Positions 22,701 through 34,017 of a stretch of DNA of 64,000 nucleotides are shown here, piece after piece. The stretch lies in assembly GCA_002335605.1 (NCBI GenBank), contig BEDY01000008.1, positions 434,001 to 498,000 of the forward strand, given 5' to 3'. Made by a program: the position numbers and the translations under genes. Under the pieces are notes generated by a model. That model was not told where the DNA came from, ran no database searches, and saw nothing but the letters and a program-made list of their open reading frames with translations. The DNA is from Prillingera fragicola (lineage: Eukaryota; Basidiomycota; Tremellomycetes; Trichosporonales; Trichosporonaceae). Positions within the stretch are counted from its first letter, which is position 1; every line of letters begins with the position of its first letter.

Positions 22701-25686
22701 AGCTGGGCACGAGGCGGTCGACCGTGATCGCACGCTCGTTGGCGTCCTGGGCATCTCGCAACAGTTGGCGGTCCAGCTCCTGATCCTGCTCGCGAAGCTG
22801 GGAGTGACCACCCATATTGACTCCAGCCGAAAACGCACTTCCCAGTGCCGAAATGACAGTCGCGAGGTAGTGAGAGTCCGAATACTCGTTGGAAGAGTTG
22901 TCGTTGTGCTGCAAAGCATTGAGCAGCAGCTGGCGCACATTCCTCCACACGAGACGCGTGGCTGGGTCGCGCAACTCGGATAGTGCCGTCATCATGCTCT
23001 TTTTAAGGAAATAATCGGAAAAGTTGGAAAAGTCGTTCGGACGCGGGATGGTGGGAGCCATCATGGGATCCTCTTCCTCGCCGGGAAAGCAGTACAGGAC
23101 TTGATACAGCTTGAGGAGCAGGAAAAGACCCATGTAGTCGGCCTCGGCAGAGTTGTAGCGAACCAGAGCCCGAGCAGCCTCCATGCGCACGCGATAATAG
23201 TAGTTCTCCACCAGCACTGTTCGTGCCAACTCACTGGCGATGACTGGCGAAGGGCTAGTGGTCATGCGCTGGATAGCCTGCAGTTGCGCAACAACGTCAC
23301 GGTCACCTTGCAGCTGACTGATCCAGAACCATGGCTTCTCCTGGATGTCAAAAGATGCGAGCCACTCGCACTCTGGGTCCACGCGAATCCACTCGTAACC
23401 ACCACCTTCTCCGAGCATGAGTCCCGCCTCCTCCTCGCTCCAGTCATGGACTCGCCATTTCCGTCGCTCCTCCTCGTCATCCCATGGTGGGTAGGCGAAC
23501 ACCTCGGCTCGGTCAATGTCTCGCAACTGCTCGAGCTGGTCGGCGTCGTTGTCGTCGGCCTGAGCGAGCACATCCTGCAATGTGCTGAAACGGGCAGCCA
23601 CGTGACCCGACCGACGAGTGCGCTTGTACTTGGTGTTGAAGGGCAGCGGAAACATGGTGTGAGGTTTATTCGTAGGCTTGAGATCAACCAAATGTTCGAA
23701 CGGTGCACCGTCGGCTTCGTGAATGCGCACAGTCAAGCTTCCCTCAAAGTAGGTACAAGGCCGCTTTTGAGCGAGATTCTTCTCCTTGTTCTTGACATCC
23801 GAGGCGTCTATTGCTTGCAAAGCAGGCAATGTCTGTCCAACGTAGAACTCGACGAGGAACTTTTTTCGTATAAAGTTTGTGCGGATGGTGAGGTGGGGGC
23901 AGCCACTGCTATACACCCACTGGTCTTGGAAACTCAGGAGGTCCATGCCGGCAACCTTGCGGCACTGGCGGAAGAAGAACGAGGTGGAGAGCAGGTTACC
24001 TGTCAGGTCGTCGGACAATGATGCCAGGAAGATGCGAGGAATGACGCGTGACAGACCCAGAGACGTTCCAGACTTGGCAATGTGACGGTCGAGAATGTGG
24101 AGGACAAGAGGTGCCTTCAGGCTGATGAAGGCCATGGCGCTCGCTGATGGTGGGTCGATGGCACCTGGCGAGCACAAGGGCAGCTGGTCGCCGCGATCCA
24201 TGTGTACACACCTATCAATGTCCTTTTTCAATCGGAACCGGTACTCGTTGTTGCCGAGGAGCTGCCGGATCAACAGTCCATTCAGGTACTGGGCGAGGCC
24301 AACGATGAGCCAGGTATCTGAGAGGGTCCTCTGGATGATATTGACACCCACCCATTGCTGGATGAGTGCGAGCGACAGAGTCTGGCGAGTCTCGATTGCC
24401 TGATCAATGACATTGGATGGATGAAGCAAGTCGGACGAGAAAATCGACATCGTGACTGCTGTTGACGCTTGTGCCCTAGGATTTGATACGAACGCCATCT
24501 TGAAGGCACTGAACGGGAAGGAGCCAAACTCGGTGGTGAAGAACGACATTGCCCGACAAAGGAAAGAAGTCGTGTTGATGAGCTCGTCGACCTGACCGGG
24601 TAGGCAGAATGCCAGCATTGGCTTTTGTGTTTCACCTCCACCTGGAAGAGGAGGAACCTGGATCATCTCGAACGGACCAGCAGCAAAGGTGATGTGCTGC
24701 ACGGTAGCGGGGGTCGTCTGCATGTAGTAAAAGATAACTTTGTGAGGATCGTTTGGATGTGTGACCTGGTTGGTCAGTTTTGCCCGTTCTTCAAGTACTT
24801 ACTTGCTCTATGAGCTCGCCACTCGCCACAACCATCACTGGAAACGCATCGTTGTCACCACGTGGCTCCCCCCCTTCCAGATACCGGGGAACAATAAACA
24901 CCAGCTCCCAGGTACACCTCTCCCAAAGGCTGTCCACACACGGGGTCCATATACGCGCCGAATCGTAAGTCGTGGGCGAGAGGAACATGTGAGGGATTTG
25001 CTGTGGCATGTCAGCAACAACATTGCCTGTAGCCGCCCACTCACCGACTCATCTCCGCCATCACCGGGGCGACGGAACACAATACCCTCCAGAACGTCGC
25101 CTCCAACAGCCAACTGGTAGTCGATCTGGATCTCAATGGGAGCAAAGCTCAGACCACCGCTGCCATCCTGGTCTCCTTCTGACTCGACGAGACGGACCCA
25201 GCCGTGTGACACTGAGATTGCCAGCTCGCCCTCATCCTTTTCTCCCAAGGCCGCCCATGTTTTACGCTTGATCTCCTGATGACTCTTGAGGTCGATGGGC
25301 GGTTCTCGCACAGGCAATGACTGGAACGGGTTGGAGACAGTAAACGACGCCGGAGTCTCGAGGAGTGGGTTGATGGGCGTCGGGGACGAGAGCGTCACCT
25401 TGTTGATCTGCAGCAGCGGTGAAGCATGAAGGAATACTGTCCCGAGCTTTGCGCTCGTTGGATGGATTGTCAAGTGAGCCGAGCCCTGCAAGTTGTCAGC
25501 TTCGAGAACGATGGGCCTGGGAGGCGCATTTTTGCGCTTCACGCACTGTCAGAACACCGGCAAAGTCAATCTCGAGAACAACCCTCTGATGTGATGTGCA
25601 ATGACTGTCAGTACGTGTCTGTGGAAGCGGCAGTGCGCTGCGAGTACGTATAGAGTGAAGCCCCTTCCTCCCGCTTCGTCGGCCAT
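19762..25686 (-). CDS. TAF2: TFIID subunit TAF2 fused to three C-terminal bromodomains
   Basis: Exons: 25686-25648, 25585-25547, 25485-25045, 25000-24803, 24765-19762; 1,906 aa. The first ~1,000 residues follow TAF2: a beta-rich N-terminus (RVVLEIDF, then GSAHLTIHP), SARIWTPCVDSLWERCTWEL, an M1-aminopeptidase-like fold, and HEAT-like helices. The zinc site is absent (LIQQWVG where peptidases have HExxH), as in other TAF2 proteins. The C-terminus adds bromodomain 1 (about 1200-1303, PVDPVRDGAPDY, YNP) and, after a ~380-aa Ser/Lys-rich linker, bromodomain 2 (about 1690-1797, PVDPIRDGCPTYY, FNP). A more divergent third follows (about 1800-1906, AVDPVALGIPQYF, VFN). All three keep the acetyl-lysine-binding Asn. 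The role is TFIID promoter recognition. The first intron could use either of two donors (25647 or 25614), which changes 11 residues. Confidence 0.93.
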
Positions 25687-26054
25687 GCTGGGCCCTGGCG
25701 GCTGTCCTCCGCGCTGCACTCGGTCTTGCGCCTGGTGGTCGTGGTTTTAATAGTGCTTATTCAGCTTGACGCAATGTTTTGGTGATGGTTGGGTGGGTGA
25801 GAGTATGTAAGAGGTGCGAGAAGATGATGAACGAGAAGGTCACAACACTGTGGTCTACCGAGTTCGATGTAAGTTGGGTGGCAATGGGCACGTCCGTGAA
25901 AATAGGCCTGAGAAAGGCAAGGGCGCCTAGCTAGCCAAACACCAACACAGTGGACGGAGCCCCAGCCCAGAAATGTTGAAATGATCGTCATCTTTACGTT
26001 CTTGATCCGCCATCCCCGCATTATTGCTCTGAGACAACATAGACGGTCATCAGC
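25687..26054. promoter_or_regulatory. Shared divergent promoter region, TAF2 / inositol monophosphatase
   Basis: 368 bases separate two start codons pointing away from each other. No exon was recognised inside. No clear TATA box was seen. Confidence 0.5.
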
Positions 26055-27411
26055 ATGGCAACTGAAGAACAGGAGCATTACCAGGAGCTTTTAGAGTTTG
26101 CGTACGAGGTGGCCGAGCAGGTACGCAACACTGGGAACATGGACTGCTGCTGATAGCAAGGCGTCAAAGCTTATACTCGAAGGCTCCGCTGCTCGTTGGA
26201 AGGAGGCTGCCGATTATGAGGTCAAGAAGAACTCCGTGGACGTATGTAAACAAGGAAAATAATGGCTTACGCGCAGCTTGTGACCGAGACCGACCAAAAA
26301 GTCGAGGAATTCATCAAACAGGCCATCGCCGAGCGCTACCCGGACCACAAGTTGTACGTCAGCCAAATCCCAGCTTCTGTCCTGACGGGCAGCATTGGAG
26401 AAGAGTCCTCCGAGGGAAAGGCAAAGCCAGTTCTGACCGATGACTTTACGTGGATTGTTGATCCCATTGACGTGAGTGCCTCGCGATCCTGAGCATTGTA
26501 GAGAGGCTGACCATCTGCAGGGAACCATGAAGTGCGCCACTGATCCACTGAGTCACGTTCCTGAGCACATGCTGACACTCTTGCAGCTTTATTCACAACA
26601 AGTAAGCAACACGAGAAGGATCCTGAGCTGACCTTGTTCAGCCAGCAGGTTGGGTGCTCTATCGGCATCACCCACAAGTCGCGACCGGTCGTTGGTGTCC
26701 TGGCTCAGCCCTTCCTCGACCGTATTGTGAGTGTGCACCTCCTAGTCTGAGTTGACGACAGTTCTCGGCGCGCGAGGGTGGCGGAGCGTTTATGAACCGC
26801 AAGGTTCCTCTCCCACTCACCGGTGGTATTCCGCAGCCTCTCACTTCTATTTCGCAGTGCCTCATCGCGGCCGAGTGTGAGTGCAGAGTGCTATCAATGC
26901 TGACAACCAAGGGGGATCTGACCGCTCAATGGACACTATCCAGGTCAAGCTTGACTCGTTCAAGCGCCTCAATGGTGACCCCAATAAGGGCGTTGAGGGT
27001 GGCGTCATGTGTCACGCTTTGAGAAGTGAGCTCTCACCATCGCCTACCACTAATATCGCAGCGACGGGCGCGACCACCTGCAACCTCATCCAAGTCGCAG
27101 CTGGCGAGCTCGACATGTCATGGTAGGTTCTACCTGCCCCAATACCGCTGACGAGGAGGGACGCAGGCTGCTGGGCATGGGATGTGGCCGCTGCCGCTGT
27201 AATCTTGTCAGAGACTGGCGCATTCTTCCACGGCGGCAAGGAGCAGTTTGTGCGCGATGCACCCATCGGCGACATCCTTATGGGCCGGCGGTATATTGCC
27301 GTCCGTGCACTTCCCCCCACCGAAGAGGAGACAACTGAGCAGATTCAGCGTCGTCTTGCACAGTCTCTGTACGACGCTGTCGAGGAGTGGACCACGCCCA
27401 GTATGAAGTAG
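26055..27411 (+). CDS. Inositol monophosphatase family protein
   Basis: Ten exons: 26055-26120, 26161-26241, 26277-26471, 26521-26531, 26587-26601, 26642-26726, 26762-26876, 26912-27025, 27062-27122, 27159-27411; 331 aa. The metal-binding motifs of the Li+-sensitive phosphatase superfamily are intact: E91-E92 in SIGEES, D111-P-I-D114-G-T, and W253-A-W255-D256-V-A-A. The last appears only when the 3' splice site after GACGAGGAG (27158) is used. The enzyme would hydrolyse inositol-1-phosphate to myo-inositol, feeding phosphatidylinositol synthesis; related fungal QutG-like proteins share the fold, so the substrate is not certain. Two micro-exons of 11 and 15 nt encode the DGTMNFIHN stretch at the active site. 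Stops of this gene and BuGZ converge at 127 nt. Confidence 0.9.
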
Positions 27412-27538
27412 AATAGAGAGTACACTAGCTGCATGCTATCACCATGAGTGTCATACACTTGTTTTAAACGAGGCGCGAACACTGTCTGCCGCCACCTCAA
27501 TCTACCTGCAACCGCTCGCCTGCGCTGCATCCAACACA

Positions 27539-28594
27539 TCACAAAAAGTCGGCTGCGGCCTTGCGCTTCTGACCGGTGATCGCTTCGTCAGCCTCGACCG
27601 AGCCCTGGTACTTGGGCTGCAAAGCTCGCTTCTCAGCCTGTGATGTCAGTCATGCTCAAGTAGTTGGCAACACGGTCACTCACCGGTGTCGCATCATTGT
27701 CGGGCCAAAAGACGCCGTCTTTGGGTGGCAGGACGAACGCGGAAACGGGTCCAGAAGCCGAAGGAGCCGCAGCCGGCTGGCCGCCCGACTGCGCGACGAA
27801 TGCAGGCGGTGGTCCACGGGCTGGCATAGGGGGCATGGCGTTGGAAGGAGGAGGGAACGGGGGCATGACGCCCGATGGAGGGAAGGGAGGACGGAAAGCA
27901 CCAGCGAACGGTGGCACGGCGCCGGGGGGCAGTGTCGGTGGAGGCATGCCCGGGAAACCAACAGGTGGGGGGAAGGGAGGGACAATGCCACCGGGAGGAG
28001 GGAAAGGAGGAACACCATGTGCACCAGGATTCTTGCGTGCGGCCATGAGCATCTTGTGCTGCGCGAGCGCGGCCATAAGGTCGGCCTCTGGGATGACAGT
28101 GTAAGAGTGGCGGGGACGCTTGCCCTGTGCTGCTGCTGCGAGAACGGCAGCACCAGCCTCCTGCTCCTTGCGTGCCTTCCACTCGGCGAGAGCGTTTGTG
28201 GGGACACCCTCCATGCCGAAGATCTCGATATCATAGCCGTCACGTCCCGGAAGCGTGTTGGTGAGTGGCTCAGGCTCCGACTTGTGCACCTGTTGAGAGT
28301 GGACCATGAGACCACCAGCGGTCTGTGATGTCAGTCACTTGGAGTTGATGCACACGTACGTTCAGCTTGCGAGGACACAGCTGGCACTTGAAGTGCTTTG
28401 ACTTTTGGTGTTGCAACAGAACTGGGGAGGGTCAGACGCAGTCATTCACAATGTTGTCAAGACTCACCCTTCTCGTCCTCAAACTCGCGCTCGCAGTACC
28501 AGCACCACGGCTTAAGCACCTGGAAGCGTCAGGACGGGATCTCCTAGATGAAATGGCCACTCACAAAGGCTTGGGTCCTCTTCTTCTTTCCCAT
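27539..28594 (-). CDS. BuGZ/ZNF207-like C2H2 zinc-finger protein
   Basis: Exons: 28594-28565, 28519-28468, 28421-28360, 28322-27684, 27637-27539; 293 aa. The N-terminus MGKKKRTQAFVLKPWCWYC and two C2H2 fingers (CWYC...HQKSKH and CQLC...HSQQVH) are followed by the linker PLTNTLPGRDGYDIEIFGME. This matches animal ZNF207/BuGZ nearly residue for residue at the same positions. The middle is Pro/Gly/Met/Phe-rich low complexity, the type that drives BuGZ phase separation on microtubules. The C-terminal part with PPKDGVFWPDND may carry the GLEBS-like Bub3-binding function, but I cannot confirm it. The animal protein stabilises Bub3, aids kinetochore-microtubule attachment and touches splicing. Exon 1 encodes only 10 residues; all splice phases agree. 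Confidence 0.9.
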
Positions 28595-28806
28595 GGTGGA
28601 TGTCGACTGTTGGATGCTTGTCAATACACTTCTTGGAATCATCGTGACCAGAGGATCGAAGGACGACAGCTCGCGTGGACTATTTTTCCCAAGCTATTTT
28701 TTCTCAATTAATCCCACTTAATAGCCTTCGGGCCTCCATCTTGAAATGTCAAAGTCGTCCTTTCTTTGCTCGAGCTCACTAGCATTCATCTTGTCAGACC
28801 ACCGTC
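28595..28806. promoter_or_regulatory. Compact divergent promoter, BuGZ / mitochondrial uL6
   Basis: Only 212 bases separate the two start codons, so both genes must share this promoter space. A palindromic TTAATCCCACTTAA-like element lies at about 28709-28722. Confidence 0.6.
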
Positions 28807-29641
28807 ATGAGCCTCACCCGCTCAGCATTCCCCCCGCTCAGGCGAGCATTCCACGCCTCGGCAGCAAGCTCGTCCCACATCGGCTCGCTCCCCATCCCCG
28901 TCCCCCCAAAAGTCACTTTCACCTACCCCGAACTTTCCATTGACCCCGAGACACCGCGCGCGTCCGATGCTGCCCGCCGCTACGTCGAGGTCAAAGGCCC
29001 TCTCGGTGCGCAGGTGATTCCCATTGAGCCTCCTGTTATTCTTACCCCTCCCAAGGGTGAGAAGACTACTCTCGACCTCTCGGTGCACGACTCGACAAAG
29101 AAGAACCAGGCCGCGCTCTGGGGCTTGACGCGTTCGTTGCTCAATAACGCCGTTCACGGCGTCTCGCAGGGCTACACCACCGAGCTTCGTCTTGTTGGTG
29201 TTGGATACCGTGCTGCTGTTGAGCCCATTCCCAAGGTCTTCCGTGATATCCAGGCCTCTATCCCCCGCGCCGTCCGCCCCGTCAAGCCCGGAGCACCCCC
29301 CTACGTCCTCCCCACCCTTCCCACCGAGCGCCTCAACATCAAGCTCGGATTCGCTCATCCTGTCCTCATTGACATTCCCGAGGGTATCAAGGTTGCGGTT
29401 CCCCAGCCGACCAAGATTGTTCTGACTAGTCACGACAACCAGAAGCTTGGCCTCTTTGCTGCCAAGATCAGGCGCTGGCGGAAGCCCGAACCATACCGTG
29501 GAAAGGTGTGTAAGAACAGGCTTCGTTGCTGCAGCGCTCCTGTGGCGCTTTGCCTTTGTGCCTTCGTGATGGAGCTAACATGCTCAGGGTATCTTCATCG
29601 GCGACGAGACCATCAAGCTCAAGGAAGTCAAGAAGAAGTAG
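28807..29641 (+). CDS. Mitochondrial large-subunit ribosomal protein uL6m
   Basis: Two exons, 28807-29505 and 29588-29641; 250 aa. The first ~25 residues are rich in Arg, Ser and Ala without acids (RRAFHASAAS), a typical mitochondrial presequence. The two L6 domains follow. GYTTELRLVGVGYRAAVE is the central conserved strand of uL6, and IRRWRKPEPYRGKGIF is the family C-terminal signature, completed by the second exon (KGIFIGDETIKLK). uL6 binds 23S-type rRNA near the sarcin-ricin loop of the mitoribosome. The single 82-nt intron interrupts just after the YRGK signature. Bacterial L6 is ~177 aa; the extra length is the presequence and a Pro-rich insert, as in fungal Mrpl6. Confidence 0.93.
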
Positions 29642-29776
29642 AGAACGCCGCCACATCCTCGCATTTATCATTGCATGTATACCACCTCCCCCTCCGCGTC
29701 CTTGTTCTTACCTCAGAGTGTCTTGCACGTGCTTATCATTCTCTTGCTTCTGCTCACACTGTCTGTCGGGGTGTCG

Positions 29777-32013
29777 CTACTCGAGCTCACCTACCATACG
29801 ATCCTCCCACCCAGCCCAGAACGCACTCACATGCTTGACCTCATGACCCTTGTAATCGCAACCCAGAATACCCTGCCAGAGCTCGGCGACACCGGCATCT
29901 TCATCGCCCACCACATGCCCAGTGTCACTCAGCACAAAGTCCGACTTTCCCGAGGCGCGGTGCACAATCGCCAGCGCGGGGTGGGACGGCGGTGGAGGAA
30001 GGTGCACCGAAAGGACTTGATGACATCTGCAACGTCAGTGCTGTGTAACAGGTCAGGAGGGACGCACTCGGGAAGGTAAAGCTCCACGGCGTTCTTGGGC
30101 TTGGCATTGAGGTCGGGACGATTCCCAAGCCAGGCAGTGTCCATCTGAAACGCGTCGAGTTTTTCGCCGCTGAAACTGGCGCACGTGTCAGAATGATTCA
30201 CACCCTTTGGCAACCTCCTTACCTGTTAAGAGCACAGCTGGCTAGAACGGCCCGCTCCGCAACTTCGAGTTCTCGACAGCTTGATCCTTGAGCCTTCTGT
30301 TCCGCCCTCGCTCGCCATGCATTGCTAATTCCGCCTGAAACCGCCCAGCTATCCTTGGTCTTGACGTGTGTCAGAAGCGAGAGTTGCTGGTCCTCAGTCT
30401 GTTTCATGGACTGGTCCGCGGTGCTTGAGTCATTCCGGTCTCTGCCCTCGCCTCCACCATCGAGCGACTTAATGTACGCGAACCAGTCAGGACGGACCGC
30501 ACACTCTTCTACCACCAGAAAACTCTCAGGGTTGGAATTAGAAAGTCGAGGTGTTGCCCCAATGGCATCTCCAGTCGCGCCGATGACAAGATACGAGTGC
30601 GTGGTCGTCTGTGCTGTCTTTCTTTGGGTCTTGCTCTTACCCAGCAGAGTCTCGGAGGGACGTCCAGTGACCCGCTCCTCGGTGTGGACGACAAAAATGT
30701 CCCCTGCTACCTTTTTGGCCGCAACAACAGGTGGCCACTTGGCGAAGTCGGGGCCAAGCAAACCTGTGGTGCTGGCATTCGTACTCCACTCTTGGCCTGA
30801 TCCCAGTTGCAGCATGGTGTGTGCGCGTCCAATCCACCACCTAAGCGCTACTTGAAACACATCGTTGTCGAGCTGGTATACATTGGGGCCGAAACCGTTG
30901 AAAGCGAGACCATCCATACCTTGAGACGGGAAAGGTGGGTTCAAAATGGGGATTTGCCGAGCAGCGTTGAGGTTAACAAAGAGGTGGTTGACAAAGTGGC
31001 TCTTGATGTACTGTACGCGATTGGTCAACGTGCCCCGTCCGTGTTGGTCAGCAATCAGTGGAGTGAGTCCATATATCGGAGATGGCGCTACAGGTCCCGC
31101 TGACGATTTGTGACGAGGAGCAGTTTGAAACCTCGGCTTCGGCGACACAAACTTGAGAGGACGGAGTAATGTCGAGCGCCTTGCAAATGGCGTCATGTTG
31201 TGGCGCTTTGCCGGTGCGACCCTGCCGGTTGAACTTGGCCCACTTGCAGCACGCTTCGGCATGCCAACTGTCGTAGAACTTTGATCACCGATCCGCATAG
31301 GCTGTAGTGAACTTGAGGCAGTGTGCAATGAGGCGTTTGCGGCGAGTGAGTTGGGACTCGAGGAACCCTCTGGCTCAGGGCTGTGTCGTAAATCACTGTG
31401 GAAACCACGTAACTCGTCCTTCCACGTTGAATTGCTCTGCCTCAGACGTGCCAACCTGTCGTCGGAGTTGGTTTCGAGATGCTTTGGTGCAGGCGTCGGC
31501 AACGGGACCTCGCTCGTGCCCACGAACGTGTGGGCCACAGCGTGGGTCCTGGTATCTACGGCGGTTACATCTCCGAGGGCAATGGCAAGAACCGCGCTGG
31601 ACGTTCCAGACTTGATCGAAGCACCGGATTTGAAAGATGAGTGAGGTTCAGCCGAAGTGTTCGCTGAGGGACTTGGCGAGGTCTGATTGAGTGTAGGGAA
31701 AAGTGTCGCAGAGGAAACGGGCGGCGAAGAAGGTGGCAATGGCGCCGCTGGCACTGGTGGCGCGCACGGATTTGCCTCCATAATCTTTTGCACGAGCTGC
31801 GCCTTGTTGAGCTTGCTGATGCCGTGGATACCTTGCTGAGTGTGCATACATGTCAGTCTCGCCTGTCTCTGCGGATGAAGGAGCAGTATGAGGAGAGGTG
31901 GCATTGCTCCAATGGCAACTCACCTGCTGGCAGAGCACCCTGAGCTGGACGACGGTGCGTTTGAGTAGTGTCGGCGCCGACAGTGAGGCCTGGTGCGGCT
32001 TGGCTGGCATCAT
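29777..32013 (-). CDS. Hypothetical protein with N-terminal SAP-like motif
   Basis: Exons: 32013-31924, 31835-30223, 30175-30068, 30026-29777; 686 aa. Exon 1 joined to exon 2 gives LLKRTVVQLRVLCQQ followed by QGIHGISKLNKAQLVQKI, the two-helix pattern of a SAP (chromatin/RNA-binding) motif. A ~250-aa Ser/Pro-rich disordered region follows, then a more ordered half with conserved-looking aromatic segments (GMDGLAFNGFGPNVYQLD, FQVALRWWIGRAH, PDWFAYIKS). All four exons join in frame and end at a clean stop, which argues for a real gene. I do not recognise the C-terminal half. Start: the first of two adjacent ATGs (MMPAKP); an open frame continues upstream, so a longer N-terminus is possible. A nuclear or chromatin role is suggested by the SAP-like motif only. 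Confidence 0.7.
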
Positions 32014-32462
32014 GGGCAGCGGCACGGCGTCGGCAGGAGGTGCGGGGTCAGGGCCGGAAGGGTTTGTGCAAGAGAGTATGTAGCTGGTGGGGCTGCTCAG
32101 CGGCAGTGTTGCTGTCGTACCAGACGATGACGCCCGGCCGGAGAGGATAGAGAAGACGGATGATACAAGGAAGCCGAGAGCAGGGGATTTCCTGTTTACG
32201 GCACGGGTGGGCGGCCTGTGCATGTCCTCGCGCCCCACCCAACCCCTTGGGCGCAGGTGACAACCAGTGCCTTGTTCCTGTGTCCACCTGCCTGTTAGCG
32301 TTACTAACCATTTGTATACATGCATTTGTGGCCACGCTGGTTATTTGTATTTGGGCGTCGTGCGTGTACAAGTCCAACCAGCACCTCGTCGCTCAGTGGT
32401 CTTTCGATATTTCTCGTTCTCGTTCTCGCTTCGCCACATTGCTCTGACTGGCACTTGAACCC
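32014..32462. other. Divergent intergenic region, SAP-like gene / GST-like gene
   Basis: 449 bases between opposing starts. A TCTCGTTCTCGTTCTCG tandem hexamer lies at about 32411-32427, close to the GST start. No exon is assigned here; the 5' part could be coding if the SAP-like protein starts further upstream. Confidence 0.45.
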
Positions 32463-33918
32463 ATGGCGCAGCATATAGAGGACCTCCCCAGGGCTGTCCT
32501 TTACTGGTGAGCAAAGACACTACGCGCCCATGTTCTCCCAAGTACGCGCCCTAACGCCTCCTTTCCCGCATTCCGCCGATAAACTCCTCCTATCTCGCCC
32601 AAAAAACATCTTCAATGTTGTTGTGCTGCTCACAGCTGGCCAACATCGGCCTTGTCAATAGTGCCACAACTATGTCTGCTCGAAAAAGGATACACGGACG
32701 ATGAGTGTGTATTGGAATACGTCGACATTTGTGGGTGAAACCACGTCGGCACAACGCTCACACACAAATCTAGCTCAAGGAGAGAACTTTTTGCCTAGCT
32801 ACTTGAGGTGCGTCTGCTCACATGGTCGAGCAAAGATATCATGCTTACTAGCACCTTGCAGAGTCACCGAGTCTGGTAAGCTTCGTGGCGCCACGCCAGC
32901 ATTAGCTCTGCGCGTTTGCCCTGACGAGACACAGCAACCATCCCAGCTCTTGTCGTGCCAAAAGTGGAGGGCTCATCAAGATCTAAAATACAGGAGTTCC
33001 ACACATTGACAGACACGATTGTGTGTTCAGAATATGCGAAAGCAATCAGTGGCTGACGGAAAGTAGAGCATATGCCAGTACATTGATGACTGTCGACCAC
33101 CGCACCTGGTGCCAACGGGTACCAGACCGCCCCCAATACTTTCACCTATAACTCTGGACGGTATGTTGCTTTCATGTAAAGCGCTGAAACAATTTTTCCA
33201 GATAAAGCCGTGTCAGATGCACTCATTCATTTGATACACCTCTCCACCGTGGATCCCAATTTCTTGGACTTGGCGGCGCGAGACGAGTCCGAGCTGGGGG
33301 GAAAAGCAATGGGTTCGCAAGGTAACATGCTACATGCTCGAAGGTCTGCTCTTCAAGTGGCATTAAACGAGTATACAGATTCGTCAAGAGGATCCACTAC
33401 CTCCTCATCAGAGATAAACATGATCGCATTTCTTGAGGAACGCGCAAACACCAATCAGACACTCTTGGATATCTACAACGGCGACGCCACAGACTCACAG
33501 ACGCTCGAATTTTTACGTTCAAGCCGGGAAGCATGGACAGTTCACCTGCCTTCAACATTGGCAGAGCTCGAGGCGTCTATGGTAGGACCGTTCGCCATCG
33601 GCGACTACCTGGTGAGTTGCCACTACTGACTCTGAAGGTTTTGCCCTAACTCCTCTCCATAGTCTATTGCCGACTGTTTTATCATCGCGTGGCTCGCTCG
33701 CATTGTTCAAATCTGCGGAGGTGCCCTCAATAGTTCAGGCTTGGTGTACATTGAGCCTCGCATTGGTGGCCACCGAATAGGTGACAGGCTGCAAAACTAC
33801 TGGGGCCATTGGGTGCAACGGACGAGCTTTGGCAAGGTGTACGTATCATGTGGCCACTCCATGCGCTCTCCGTTCTCTTGGACGTCGCTTATCACTTTTA
33901 AACAGGTTTCTCTCATAG
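32463..33918 (+). CDS. Glutathione S-transferase-like protein
   Basis: Nine exons: 32463-32506, 32636-32730, 32774-32807, 32862-32875, 32935-33020, 33067-33160, 33202-33611, 33663-33838, 33906-33918; 321 aa. Joined, the N-terminus reads as a thioredoxin-fold GST domain: WPTSALSIVPQL, LEKGY, ISQGENFLPSYLRV, then ATIPALVVP with the cis-Pro expected of GSTs. The C-terminal helical domain has GDYLSIADCFIIAW, with the N-capping SIAD motif of GST helix 6, and LQNYWGHWVQRTSFGKV. A long linker separates the halves. Glutathione conjugation or a binding role is expected, and the substrate is unknown. The last intron and stop are the weakest part: without that splice the frame runs on to 34034. The gene borders a gene-free stretch but is intact. 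Confidence 0.78.
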
Positions 33919-34003
33919 TTACCCACTTGGAAGAAGGCGTGGCGCAGCGCGACGGCTTGGCACACAATGCAATTCCCCCCTGCAACGCGCTCCGCAGCCT
34001 TCT

Positions 34004-34017
34004 CCCCCCCCCCCCCC
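34004..34017. repeat. Homopolymer run of 14 C
   Basis: An uninterrupted C14 tract just downstream of the GST-like gene. Length may vary between strains or through sequencing error. Confidence 0.85.

Noticed and set aside
23101..24021. 306-codon plus-strand open frame
   Set aside because: Antisense to the TAF2 aminopeptidase-like and HEAT regions.
26472..26641. Two separate gene fragments instead of one IMPase gene
   Set aside because: Small exons of 11 and 15 nt restore DGT and IHN motifs in frame, so the gene is intact.
32463..33918. GST region as a pseudogene
   Set aside because: It looks broken in any single frame, but nine exons with consensus splice sites join in phase and give all GST landmarks.
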